A stretch of 49,501 bases of DNA from Saprospiraceae bacterium (lineage in GTDB: Bacteria; Bacteroidota; Bacteroidia; Chitinophagales; Saprospiraceae). Positions 1 through 8,525 of this stretch are shown here, one piece after another. A model generated the notes under the pieces. It had not been told where the DNA came from. It worked only from the letters and a program-made list of their open reading frames with translations, and ran no database searches. The stretch lies in the NCBI GenBank assembly GCA_026129545.1, contig JAHCHX010000005.1, forward strand, positions 1-49,501, given 5' to 3'. The position numbers and the translations under genes were made by a program. How positions within the stretch are numbered: the stretch's first letter is position 1; each line of letters starts with the position of its first letter.

Positions 1-188
1 AGCTGCTGAAAGAAAAACCGCACCGCATTTTGGCTCGAAAAAAAGACCCATTCGGAGGCGGGGGCCTCCTCGAAGGGCAAAGGCGAGAGCGCGACCAGCG
101 AGCGGCCCTCCACTTGCCAGCCAGCGGCTTCGAGCTGTTTTTTGAACTCCGACGATGCGGAGAGGGCGCGGGTGATGAAAGCGAGCAT
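1..188 (-). CDS. hemD: Uroporphyrinogen-III synthase, N-terminal part (runs off the left edge)
   Basis: The minus strand reads from an ATG at 188 to the window edge without a stop, giving 62 residues. The sequence begins MLAFITRALSASSEFKKQLE and continues into a SPLPFEE stretch and WVFFSSQNAVRFFF. This matches the beginning of HemD-family proteins: a reddish-loop start, a PLPFEE-like stretch, then the conserved 'FTS.NAV..FF' segment. HemD cyclises hydroxymethylbilane to uroporphyrinogen III in cytoplasmic haem biosynthesis. Only the first of its two lobes is present, so the call rests on a short stretch. It diverges from the T9SS gene at 424. Confidence 0.7.
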   Translation of the reverse strand, partial: MLAFITRALSASSEFKKQLEAAGWQVEGRSLVALSPLPFEEAPASEWVFFSSQNAVRFFFQQ

Positions 189-423
189 GAGGGGAAGGGG
201 GGCTTATTATACCTAGATTCGCTAGGATTTGTTAGATGAACATGATTGATGTTCTTGATTTTTAGCAGATTTCGATTGCAGCCATGCCCAAAACCTAACG
301 GCGCGAAGTATAAGTACTTGCAAGACGGCCTCCGGTCAAAGGTAGTGCATTTCAGAAACCTGACTTTTGAGAAAAGTTGGTTAGGTGGGCTGTTGGTCGC
401 CGCCGTATTTTTCGGAAAAAATA

Positions 424-2124
424 ATGCAGGCCATAATGAGATTGTTGCTAATCACCTTGCTGATTCCGTTTGTTTGCGTGACACAGGTGCCGCCTTCCGT
501 CTGGTTGGAGGCCAATTCCGTCCGGGCGCACGTCACGGCCAACGGCAATCTGTTCATGGGCGGGCAACAAGGCGGTTTTTTGGTACCCAAGGCATCTGAC
601 GACGACCCTGCACGGGCGACTTTGTTTCGGGGCGTGTTCCCGTGGCTGGGGGCGCAAGACCCGTTTGGCAATCTATATACGGCTGTCGCGCATCCTGCTT
701 GGGGAGTGTCGCCGTTCAAAGGAGGGCTTATCAAAACGCCTGGTTATGGGAACAAAATCTGGAAGGTAACGAGGGCCGATATTGAAGCGCATCGCGCTGA
801 TTTCATGGACAACGGGGTTGTTGACAACCCTATTTCGGCCATCATGGAGTGGCCGGGCAGTGTCAATGTAGGTTGGGATGTTGACCTGAATGGCGTTTCG
901 ATAGAAGCTCCTGTCCACGTCGCACCGTTCAAAGACCTCAACGCAAATGGGATATATGAACCGGAAAAAGGCGAGTACCCGCTTCATACTTATGAATATG
1001 GGTTGGGTTTTCCTTTTATGCCCGATGAGTTTGTGTTTTTGTGCTACCACGATGCTACTGTGCAATCAATACCCAGCTCATTGCCCTTGTTGATACAGAC
1101 ATACTGTGTGTTGTCGGCGTACAATTGTCCCGAGGAGCCTGCCTTGCACAACACGATTTTTGCGGAATACACTTTTTGGCAAGCGATGGAATACAGATTG
1201 GACGATGTCTATCTCGGCTTGCTGCTCGACTTTGAAATCGGATACTCGCAGGACGATTGCATTGGGTCAATTCCCGACTTTGCGTTGTTCGGATACAATG
1301 GCGACAGTTACGACGACAATATATTTTTGAACAATCCCCCCTTGGTTGCAATGGTTGACTTGGCATTTCCGAAAGATACTTTTGGCGAGCCAACTCAACA
1401 GACCTTCATGCCGATTTACTACGGACAGACAGATGGCCTTCCCGCTATCGTCACATGGCCGCAAGGCAAAATCGAAATATACAGGTACCTCATGGGACGT
1501 TTCCCCGATATGACCCCTCTGACTGCGAGCGGTAGGGGCTACAACCCCAATTTGCCTTTGCCACCGACCCGATACGCTTTTCCCGGCAATCCGTTTGCTG
1601 CGGAGGGTTGGTCGGAGCCGAGTGCCGGAAACAAGCCCGGCAACCGCAGGGCGCTGGTATCGTATGGGCCATACACACACAAGTCAGGAGCCATGAATAA
1701 TATGTTTGTGGCTTTTCATTGGGCACGCGGTGATTCGCCGTCGCCGTTGTCGGGCTATGTGCCGCTCATGGAGCACGCATTATGGTTGAAAGACCAATAC
1801 GAACATCAGGATGTCTTGCCTCCCGGAACAACTCCCGGCTGTCTTGTCCCCACAAACGTTGCCGCCCACCCAGAGGCCCATCCCTTGGAGGTCTATCCGA
1901 ACCCAGCATCCTCGTTGGTGTGGGTAAGAGCGGGCGATATGATGCCTGATGTGGTTCGTGTGTTCGATGTGGCAGGCAGGTTGGCGCTGACCTCATCTCT
2001 TTCCGCGAACGGGGACGGGGTGTGGGCGTTTTCCGTCGCGGGTTTGCGCGGCGGTTTGTATGTGTTGGAGGTGACCGACCGATTGGGGCGACGGTTTAGG
2101 GCAAAAATGTTAGTGACGCGGTAG
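424..2124 (+). CDS. Secreted protein with T9SS type A sorting domain
   Basis: About 566 residues. The start at 424 (MQAIMRLLLITLL...) follows an A-rich stretch; an ATG at 436 would give the same signal peptide (LLLITLLIPFVCVTQ). The last ~80 residues carry the typical sorting-domain pattern: PLEVYPNPASS, then VRVFDVAGR, GLRGGLYVLEV and a final RAKMLVTR. This domain directs export and surface attachment by the Por/type IX system. The large middle part contains acidic 'DLNANGIYEPEKGEYP' type sequence, seen in uncharacterised Bacteroidota exported proteins. I recognise no enzyme domain, so its function is unknown. Confidence 0.85.
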   Translation: MQAIMRLLLITLLIPFVCVTQVPPSVWLEANSVRAHVTANGNLFMGGQQGGFLVPKASDDDPARATLFRGVFPWLGAQDPFGNLYTAVAHPAWGVSPFKGGLIKTPGYGNKIWKVTRADIEAHRADFMDNGVVDNPISAIMEWPGSVNVGWDVDLNGVSIEAPVHVAPFKDLNANGIYEPEKGEYPLHTYEYGLGFPFMPDEFVFLCYHDATVQSIPSSLPLLIQTYCVLSAYNCPEEPALHNTIFAEYTFWQAMEYRLDDVYLGLLLDFEIGYSQDDCIGSIPDFALFGYNGDSYDDNIFLNNPPLVAMVDLAFPKDTFGEPTQQTFMPIYYGQTDGLPAIVTWPQGKIEIYRYLMGRFPDMTPLTASGRGYNPNLPLPPTRYAFPGNPFAAEGWSEPSAGNKPGNRRALVSYGPYTHKSGAMNNMFVAFHWARGDSPSPLSGYVPLMEHALWLKDQYEHQDVLPPGTTPGCLVPTNVAAHPEAHPLEVYPNPASSLVWVRAGDMMPDVVRVFDVAGRLALTSSLSANGDGVWAFSVAGLRGGLYVLEVTDRLGRRFRAKMLVTR

Positions 2125-2165
2125 TGTGTTCCTCAAAAAGCACACATCGCGCTAGCTGCTTGGGT

Positions 2166-2193
2166 GTATGGCGGATTTGCAAATCCGCTGTAC
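2166..2193. terminator. Palindromic bidirectional terminator-like hairpin
   Basis: The core GCGGATTTGCAAATCCGC (2171-2188) is a perfect 18-bp palindrome. It is extended on both sides by GTATG/TGTAC, which pair with G-U wobbles in RNA. It lies between the convergent genes ending at 2124 and 2215, so it could terminate both. It lacks a long T tract, so termination is inferred from position and fold. Confidence 0.5.
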
Positions 2194-2214
2194 TACTTAA
2201 TCTGGGCATAGCCA

Positions 2215-3180
2215 TCACGTTTTACTACTTTTTTTGCTTTTTTGCTCTCGCGCATTTGGCATGAAAAAATCGTCGGGCGTATCGGTGTCTCCTTCGCAAA
2301 GGCCGTTTTGGTAGAGAAAATACTTTTGCCGGGGCGCTCCGGCATCAGTGGGCTTTGCGTTGTAAATATCTGCCATGGGGGTTGAAACCGACAGGTCGCA
2401 GCCCATTTTAAAGGCTTTTTCGTAGTTTTTTTCCAAAGCGAGCGCGGCGTAAAAACCGCTGGAAAAACTCATCGCCTCATGGTCGTGCACTACGCCTTTG
2501 ATGCCAATGGCATAAGGAATCACGCGCGAAACGACTTTGGCAAAAAGATTGGACTCGCCCGTATTGAAGAAAACGCATTCAGTGGTGCCCTTTAGCATTT
2601 TGAAAGCGGGTGCCAAAAACTCAAATGGCACCAAATAGGAAGTGTGGTCGGTTTTGTTTGACAGAATAGCGCCGTCTGGTTCGGCATATCCGGCGACATG
2701 GATGATTTGTGGTTTTTCCCGGTATATGGCTTCAAAGAAGGAGTCGAGCGATACGTCGAACTCCTCTGTGATGATGAATTTGTCGCGATGGTTTTTGAAA
2801 ATCTTGCGGATTTCGAGGTACTCCTTTTCCAATTGGAGCGGCCCCAAGTCAACGGGGTTGGAGGCAAGGAAGAGCAGTTTGGATTTTGGCCCCGCCGCCT
2901 CTTCGTTTTCATCCGAGTTTGCGCCTGTTGAAAACAGTTTTTTGGCCTGCATCTCGTCCAAGAGGTTGAGCAATCCGAACCGGATTTTTGTCATCGTGTC
3001 CTGACTGGCTTGCGCATCTGCCAGCCCCATGGCAAATTGCATATTTGTTTGCGCGTATTGTCCGCTCAGGAGCATGACGGCGTTTTGGATATCGGGATGT
3101 TTTGCGGCGAACTTGGCCATTTCGCTGATGGCTTCTTGGGTTTTGCCTTCGCCGATAAGACCTTTTATGGTGTTGACCAT
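2215..3180 (-). CDS. Effector-associated-domain protein with a degenerate CHAT-like domain
   Basis: About 321 residues from the ATG at 3180, chosen because MVNTIKGLIGEGKTQEAISE is the typical beginning of a helical effector-associated domain of the Bacteroidota type (residues 1-78). A linker follows, then a C-terminal region that aligns by eye with CHAT caspase-like domains: KLLFLASNPVDLGPLQLEKE at ~101, the IIHVAGYAEPDGAIL strand at ~159, ECVFFNTGES at ~201, and the IPYAIGIKGVV...FSSGFYAAL segment. In active CHAT proteases the second motif is HFSGHG and the third NACYS, giving the His-Cys dyad. Here His is Tyr165 and Cys is Gly208, so protease activity is not expected. A scaffold or sensor role is inference. 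An upstream extension to 3345 is open but has no domain match. Confidence 0.7.
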   Translation of the reverse strand: MVNTIKGLIGEGKTQEAISEMAKFAAKHPDIQNAVMLLSGQYAQTNMQFAMGLADAQASQDTMTKIRFGLLNLLDEMQAKKLFSTGANSDENEEAAGPKSKLLFLASNPVDLGPLQLEKEYLEIRKIFKNHRDKFIITEEFDVSLDSFFEAIYREKPQIIHVAGYAEPDGAILSNKTDHTSYLVPFEFLAPAFKMLKGTTECVFFNTGESNLFAKVVSRVIPYAIGIKGVVHDHEAMSFSSGFYAALALEKNYEKAFKMGCDLSVSTPMADIYNAKPTDAGAPRQKYFLYQNGLCEGDTDTPDDFFMPNAREQKSKKSSKT

Positions 3181-3366
3181 GAGCGTTTGGTTTAAAGATT
3201 CACGATGGTTTGCCGCGTCTTCGCGGCGGCTAAGGTAATGCCTCGCGCCACAAAGTTTCAGGGTGCTCGCGTTTTCCAAAATCAAAAATGCCAAATTCCA
3301 AAACCGTCCTATCTTGCCCGCTGAAAAAACAACTACACTCATCACTTTATTTACCCACTAACACTC

Positions 3367-4974
3367 ATGTCAGCACACAAAGAAGCTTGGGGCTCGCGTG
3401 TCGGATTAGTCTTGGCTATGGCGGGCAACGCGGTCGGCTTAGGCAACTTCCTGCGATTCCCCGCGCAGGCCATCCAGAATGGCGGCGGCGCTTTCATCAT
3501 TCCGTATCTTATTTGTTTTCTGCTCATGGGCATTCCGCTGTTGTTTGTGGAGTGGAGCATGGGGCGCTTTGGCGGTCGTTTTGGCGACCACTCCACGCCG
3601 TTCATCCTCAACAGCGTCAGCGGGGGCAAGCGTGTGTGGTGGAAATATGTGGGTGTGTTCGGCATTTTCACCAACCTGGCCGTGGCGGCCTACTATTGCT
3701 ATTTGGAAAGTTGGACGCTGGCTTATGTGTGGCGTTCCATATCGGGCGCTTTTGCTGGCAACGACGCGGCAGCGGTCAGCCAGATGTTCGCGGACTACGT
3801 CAGTCTTGGCACCAGCGAGCCGATTGTCTTTTGGATTATTTGCTTGCTGCTGAACACTTGGATTCTTTCTCGTGGGTTGGCTGGCGGCGTGGAAGTGGCC
3901 GCGAAGGTGGGTATGCCGCTGCTGATATTCTTTGGCATTTTTCTCGCCGTGCGCGGCATCACCCTTACTGCGGGGGAAGCCGGAGCGGAGTATGACGGCA
4001 CGGAGGGGCTTAACTTTTTGTGGACACCCGATTTTAGCTCCATCTGGGATTTCAAAGTCTGGCTGGCTGCTGCGGGACAGGTTTTTTTCACGCTCTCCGT
4101 GGGCATGGGCAGCATACAATGCTACGCCTCGTACCTGCGCCAACGCGACGACGTGGCGCTCAATGCCATGTCGGCAGGGTGGATGAACGAGTTTGTGGAA
4201 GTGGTGTTGGGTGCCGCCATCCTGATTCCGATTTCGGTGGGCTATCTCGGCATAGAGCGCGTGGTGGAGCTCACGCAGACGGGTGGCTTGGGGCTTGGCT
4301 TCCGCACGTTGCCCTATCTGTTTCAGCAGTGGGGGCCGATTTTGGCGGCGTTGGCAGGCATGGCGTGGTTTGGGTTGCTGTTTTTTGCAGGCGTCACGTC
4401 GTCGTTGGCGATGGGCACCCCGGTCATGGGCTTTTTGCGCGATGAGTTTGGTTGGCGGCGCGAACGGGCTGCATGGGCTTTTGGCGCGCTGGTGTTCATT
4501 CTCGGGGCTCCCACGGTGTTCTTTTTTAGCTACGGTGTGTTCGATGAGTACGACTACTGGGCAGGCTCGGTGTCGCTGGTCGTGTTCGCCATGTTTGAGA
4601 TAATACTCTTCGCGTGGGTGTTTGGCATGGACAACGCTTGGGCGGAAATCAACCGCAACGCCGACATGAAGGTGCCGGTCATTTACAAATACATCATCAA
4701 GTACGTCACGCCTGTCATCTTGATTTGCGTGTTTTTCGGAAGTTTGTTGAGCAGCGGCGGCATTTTGGACAAAATAGCGAATAAAGACCTGCACGCACAA
4801 ATTGCTGCTGCCACCGACCCCGCGCAAGTGACGGAATTGGAAAAAACGCTCACGTTCGTCAATGGCTCGCGGCTCTTGCTGGTTGTCATTTTTGCGCTCA
4901 TCGCCTTGTTGGTCTATCTGGCACAACGCAAGCGCAACCGCGAGGGAAGGATGCCCATTCCGAGCCGTGAGTAG
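3367..4974 (+). CDS. Neurotransmitter:sodium symporter family transporter (MetP-like)
   Basis: 535 residues with about twelve hydrophobic segments. The N-terminus WGSRVGLVLAMAGNAVGLGNFLRFP is the hallmark TM1 of SNF/NSS transporters, in which the unwound NAVGLGN region binds sodium and substrate. GGGAFIIPYL and the EWSMGRFGG segment follow, as in bacterial members. The family couples sodium entry to uptake of amino acids or related amines at the inner membrane. The small gene 56 bp downstream is a MetS-type subunit, so this resembles MetPS, a methionine/alanine uptake pair known in actinobacteria. The substrate here is inference. It is transcribed divergently from the CHAT-like gene. Confidence 0.92.
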   Translation: MSAHKEAWGSRVGLVLAMAGNAVGLGNFLRFPAQAIQNGGGAFIIPYLICFLLMGIPLLFVEWSMGRFGGRFGDHSTPFILNSVSGGKRVWWKYVGVFGIFTNLAVAAYYCYLESWTLAYVWRSISGAFAGNDAAAVSQMFADYVSLGTSEPIVFWIICLLLNTWILSRGLAGGVEVAAKVGMPLLIFFGIFLAVRGITLTAGEAGAEYDGTEGLNFLWTPDFSSIWDFKVWLAAAGQVFFTLSVGMGSIQCYASYLRQRDDVALNAMSAGWMNEFVEVVLGAAILIPISVGYLGIERVVELTQTGGLGLGFRTLPYLFQQWGPILAALAGMAWFGLLFFAGVTSSLAMGTPVMGFLRDEFGWRRERAAWAFGALVFILGAPTVFFFSYGVFDEYDYWAGSVSLVVFAMFEIILFAWVFGMDNAWAEINRNADMKVPVIYKYIIKYVTPVILICVFFGSLLSSGGILDKIANKDLHAQIAAATDPAQVTELEKTLTFVNGSRLLLVVIFALIALLVYLAQRKRNREGRMPIPSRE

Positions 4975-5030
4975 TGGTGCGCATTGCGTGCGTTCGTTGC
5001 TTCCTTGTTTCACGAAAAAATAACTAAAAC

Positions 5031-5174
5031 ATGAGTACTCCCGCACTGATTATGATGCTTTCGGCCAACGGTATCGTCATCGCCGTCACGGCCTACTTTT
5101 TCTACAAGGTGCTCACGACGGCACCTCCCGATGCGGTGGATGAGGATGAGGCCAATTTCCCGCGTGGCGGTTGA
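5031..5174 (+). CDS. MetS-like small subunit of the NSS transporter
   Basis: A 47-residue ORF (begins MSTPALIMMLSANGIVIAVT, ends ANFPRGG). It has one hydrophobic helix (about residues 5-27) followed by YKVLTTAPPDAVDEDE, an acidic cytosolic tail. MetS-family small subunits are single-helix partners encoded directly after their NSS transporter, with a similar helix and a short charged tail. The position 56 bp behind the transporter fits. It is easily missed because of its length. Its role, assembly or activity of the transporter, is taken from family knowledge. Confidence 0.75.
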   Translation: MSTPALIMMLSANGIVIAVTAYFFYKVLTTAPPDAVDEDEANFPRGG

Positions 5175-5210
5175 TTGGGATGTGACGACGGGTGCGGGCT
5201 AATGGGTCTT

Positions 5211-5243
5211 ATTCAGGCGGTGATTTGAAATCACCGCCTGAAT
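5211..5243. terminator. Perfect 16-bp inverted repeat, bidirectional terminator
   Basis: ATTCAGGCGGTGATTT (5211-5226) is followed by one G and then by its exact reverse complement. It sits between the convergent metS-like gene (ends 5174) and the M14 peptidase gene (ends 5285). The centre ATTTG-AAAT is shared with the palindrome at 2171, so both may be copies of one intergenic element family. Confidence 0.65.
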
Positions 5244-5284
5244 AGTCTGTTTTAACCCTCTTGCCCAATCCCAATCCGTATTTC

Positions 5285-7792
5285 TTAGAAAAAAACGGCG
5301 TTGGCAAAAAGCACTTTTCCTTGTTCCCAGAAGCTGCGGAATAGCGGATTGTCCACGAAGAGTATCACTTGCCCGCCGCCGATTTTCTGGACTGTCAGAA
5401 TGGGTGTCTTGCCTAAGCGCGGCTTCACCCGACTGCCGATGAAACCGTAAGACGGGAAGGTTTCTTCCAAGTAGATGACGGCTGTTGCTTTTTCCGGCAT
5501 TTGAAATGCGTCGGCGCCCGTTTTCAGCGAAAAATAGTAATCGGGAAGACCCATCGCGAGCGGATGTGAGTTGTCCACTTTGGCCTTCACGATGGCCCCC
5601 GGCAGTTGGTCGCTGATGCTCTCGCGCTCGCGGGAGCGATAGGGGGTGGGCGCGGCGGTGGAGTCTTTTTTAGGCTCGTCTTTGTGTTTCAGGTCGAAAC
5701 CGTCTTTGCCCAAAAATGCTTTTGCCCCGCCTTCGTAGGCAATGAGCCTGCCGCCGCTTTTGACCCAATCTTGTATGATTCTCGTTTGAGTTTCGGATAA
5801 GCCGTAGTAGCCGTGCGGAAGGATGAGCGTGTTGAAGTCGTTGAGGTTGACACGCTGGATTTTGTCCAAGTGGACTGGCGAGACGGGGTAGCCCAATTCG
5901 CGCTCGAAGAAGAACCATGCGTGCCCGAAAGAATTGTCGTCCACCTCGTCGCCATAGAGAAGCGCCACTGAGGGTGGGTCAATGGGTGCGAAAGCATCGG
6001 AGCCTAAGTCGCTGCCTCGCCCGGAGAAGCCTGTGAAGACGGGGTGGAGCGGCACGTTGGCATTGGTGGCGGCAGCTTGCACGATGCCGTCCAGCTCGCC
6101 CGCTATGAGGCGGTTGTCGCCGCGGTTGATGACGAACGCGCCGGCGCCGAATTGTTGGTCGCTGATGGCAAATGATTTGGTAGCCATGCGCACTTTCACG
6201 CCTTTTTGCAAAATTTCACTCAAAAACATCGCTTCGTTGAGCGAACGACGGTGCACACACCAAGCATAGGGCGAGGCCGCAATTTTCACCTCTGGCGCTT
6301 TGTATGGCTCAAAGGCTTTTTTGGGGTCCAAACGCTCTTTCAGCGCATAAGCCTCCAGCCCGTAGGCAAACGGCAGCGCCCAAGCCGTGATGTCGTAGGT
6401 CAAGGAGTCGGACAGGCGCGACTCTGGCTCGAATAGCACTCCCACCAATACAGATTTGGGCTGAAAGGCGCTGATGACCACGTCTTCCGGGTTGATGGAT
6501 ATGCTCGTCTCTTTGCCGCTGGCGTAGTCGAAAGCTTTGAGGCCCGAAAAGCCGGCACCGACCCTTCCATAACGAATCTGGTGGCGGTCGAGGAATCGGC
6601 ATAGGGCGTTCACCTTGTTGGGGTCGTTGGTCTCGCGGATGACGAATGCCTTGTAGAGGCTGGGCGGCTGTGCGGCCGAGCGGGTGAAGTATTCGCGGAA
6701 GTTCTCGACGATGCGGGCGGCGTTTTTGCTGCCCATTTCTATGGTGGAGAGGCTGGTGGTGAGGTGATGTTCGATGCGCTCGTGCAGGGTGAGCGTGTCG
6801 CCCAACCCATTGATGATGGCGCGGCCGGCGGTGCCGTGGCCTGCTTGTTCGTAGGTCATGCCGATGGCGCCGCTAAACATGGGATAGGTGTCGCCGTAGG
6901 AGGGGTAAAAGAGGTCGAACGTTTCTTTGGTGAAGTAGAGCCATCCGTTTTCGTCGAAATAGCGTGCGTGGTTCTGGCCGATTTCGGTCTGAAAAGTGCG
7001 TTGCCAGGGAGTGATGTAGTCGTGCATTGGCTCTGCGGCTGGCGCGAAGTAGTAGGGGTTGTCCACATACTGCTCGTGCAGGTCGGCGTGGACGTGTGGC
7101 ATCCATCGTTGATAGACGACGAGCCGTTGCTGGGTTTCCACCTGTGTGGCCCATGCCCAGTCGCGATTGAGGTCGAAATAGTAGTGATTGGTGCGGCCAC
7201 CGGGCCAGGGTTCGCGGTGTTCGCGGCTGTTGGGGTTGGCGTTTTTGAGCAGGTTGCTCGCGCCGCGATACCAGTGCGTGTAGCGGTCGTAGCCGTCGGG
7301 GTTGAGCGAGGGGTCGAGTATGACGACGGTGTTGCGCATCCAATTCTTGGTCTCTTCGTCGGTTTGTGTGGCGAGTCGGTGTGCGAGCAGGGGGCTACAT
7401 TCGGCGCCGGAGGGTTCGTTGCCGTGCACGCTCATGCTCAGCCAGATGATGGCGACGGGGTTGGCACGGTCGGGCCGTCCGTCGGCCAGTCCGGCGAGGC
7501 GGAGGTTGTTGAGGCGGATTTGTTCGAGTTGGGCGATGTTTTCGGGCGAGGAGAAAATGGCGATGTGGAGCGGGCGGTCTTCGTTGGTGGTGCCATATTT
7601 TTCCAGACGCATGGTGTTGGGGGCATGGGCGGCAAGGTGCTCGAAATAGGCGACCAGTTGGTGGTGTGGGGTGAATTGTTCGCCTCGTTTGTGCGTGAAA
7701 AACGCATCGGGGGTCTTGGGGGTGTTTTGGCTGAAAAGCGACGGCGCGATGGCCATCAAGGGCAGCAAGAGGAGCGAGCGGAAAGCGTTCAT
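5285..7792 (-). CDS. M14 family zinc carboxypeptidase, secreted
   Basis: About 835 residues from the ATG at 7792, which gives a clean signal peptide (MNAFRSLLLLPLMAIAPSLFSQ). The catalytic domain shows SVHGNEPSGAE (zinc ligands His and Glu in HxxE), DPSLNPDGYDRY, the third zinc ligand region HVHADLHEQ, and MTYEQAGHG with the likely catalytic Glu. These are the M14 carboxypeptidase signatures. The C-terminal ~250 residues, including VALLYGDEVDDNSFGHAWFF and LPHGYYGLSETQTRIIQDWV, resemble the glutamine-amidotransferase-like fold often attached to long Bacteroidota M14 proteins. It probably acts in the periplasm or outside the cell on peptides. No T9SS domain is present. Confidence 0.9.
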   Translation of the reverse strand: MNAFRSLLLLPLMAIAPSLFSQNTPKTPDAFFTHKRGEQFTPHHQLVAYFEHLAAHAPNTMRLEKYGTTNEDRPLHIAIFSSPENIAQLEQIRLNNLRLAGLADGRPDRANPVAIIWLSMSVHGNEPSGAECSPLLAHRLATQTDEETKNWMRNTVVILDPSLNPDGYDRYTHWYRGASNLLKNANPNSREHREPWPGGRTNHYYFDLNRDWAWATQVETQQRLVVYQRWMPHVHADLHEQYVDNPYYFAPAAEPMHDYITPWQRTFQTEIGQNHARYFDENGWLYFTKETFDLFYPSYGDTYPMFSGAIGMTYEQAGHGTAGRAIINGLGDTLTLHERIEHHLTTSLSTIEMGSKNAARIVENFREYFTRSAAQPPSLYKAFVIRETNDPNKVNALCRFLDRHQIRYGRVGAGFSGLKAFDYASGKETSISINPEDVVISAFQPKSVLVGVLFEPESRLSDSLTYDITAWALPFAYGLEAYALKERLDPKKAFEPYKAPEVKIAASPYAWCVHRRSLNEAMFLSEILQKGVKVRMATKSFAISDQQFGAGAFVINRGDNRLIAGELDGIVQAAATNANVPLHPVFTGFSGRGSDLGSDAFAPIDPPSVALLYGDEVDDNSFGHAWFFFERELGYPVSPVHLDKIQRVNLNDFNTLILPHGYYGLSETQTRIIQDWVKSGGRLIAYEGGAKAFLGKDGFDLKHKDEPKKDSTAAPTPYRSRERESISDQLPGAIVKAKVDNSHPLAMGLPDYYFSLKTGADAFQMPEKATAVIYLEETFPSYGFIGSRVKPRLGKTPILTVQKIGGGQVILFVDNPLFRSFWEQGKVLFANAVFF

Positions 7793-8011
7793 CCGGGAGA
7801 ATTTTGCATACAGATTGTGATGAAAGGGGGCAAACTTCGGTTTTTTCTGCTTAACGGAGGTGAAAGAGTATGTTTTTGCTATTTTGCAGTGCAGGGAAAA
7901 AATGCACAATCATCGCCTCGAATGACAACCGTCATGTGGCATAAAAATGCCGGGGGCGACCTTTGCCACATTCAGACAACAGACTTTCAATCAACAAGCC
8001 AATCTCCTGTT

Positions 8012-8464
8012 ATGCATTATTCGACTGAAATGCTCGTCAAGCGCCAGCAAGTTGTGGATGCGGTGAACCAACTTTTTATCCAAACCGATAACCGCAACTG
8101 GCTCATGGTGGAAAAATGCTTTGCCGATAGTGTCGCGTTTGACATGACCTCTTTGACTGGTGGGGAGCCGGAGACCCTTACGCCACAAGAAATTATCGCA
8201 CGTTGGGAGGACGGTTTTAGCGACCTCAAAGCCATACATCATCAGGTTGGCAATTTCGTGGTGGACCTGCACGGTGGCGATTTTGCCCATGTGTTCTGCT
8301 ATGGCATTGCGTATCACTACAAACCCGTCGAATCGGGCCGCAACACGCGGACTTTTGTTGGCAGTTACGAATTTGATTTGGAGCGCGGCGAAGATGACCT
8401 GTGGCGCATTTCTTCTTTCTGGTTCGATTGCAAGTTCGTGGATGGCAATGCCGATTTGACATGA
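8012..8464 (+). CDS. SnoaL/NTF2-like family protein
   Basis: 150 residues starting at ATG 8012 (MHYSTEMLVKRQQVVDAVNQ). The pattern is that of the small alpha+beta barrel of NTF2/SnoaL proteins: an N-terminal helix with NQLFIQTDNRNWLMVEKCFADSV, a TPQEIIARWEDGF helix, and C-terminal strands GDFAHVFCYGIAYHY and DLWRISSFWFDCKFVDGNADL. The open frame upstream is antisense to the M14 gene and is not part of it. Members bind small ligands or catalyse aldol-type or dehydratase reactions. Nothing here fixes the substrate. Confidence 0.8.
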   Translation: MHYSTEMLVKRQQVVDAVNQLFIQTDNRNWLMVEKCFADSVAFDMTSLTGGEPETLTPQEIIARWEDGFSDLKAIHHQVGNFVVDLHGGDFAHVFCYGIAYHYKPVESGRNTRTFVGSYEFDLERGEDDLWRISSFWFDCKFVDGNADLT

Positions 8465-8525
8465 GCACGGTGTGCCGATTCGATGAAGTGTTGTCCGTTT
8501 TAGCTCATTTCATTGACGGCTCGTC

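Noticed and set aside
3181..3345. Upstream extension of the CHAT-like protein
   Set aside because: No conserved residues before MVNTIKGLIG, where the effector-associated domain begins; it would also reach to within 22 bp of the divergent transporter start.
3439..5046. 535-codon open frame on the minus strand
   Set aside because: It is antisense to the NSS transporter, rich in His/Gln/Arg without any domain, and its codon pattern is explained by the transporter on the plus strand.
6764..8011. Long plus-strand frame running into the SnoaL-like gene
   Set aside because: This part is antisense to the M14 peptidase and has a valine/glycine-rich shadow composition; the real gene begins at ATG 8012.
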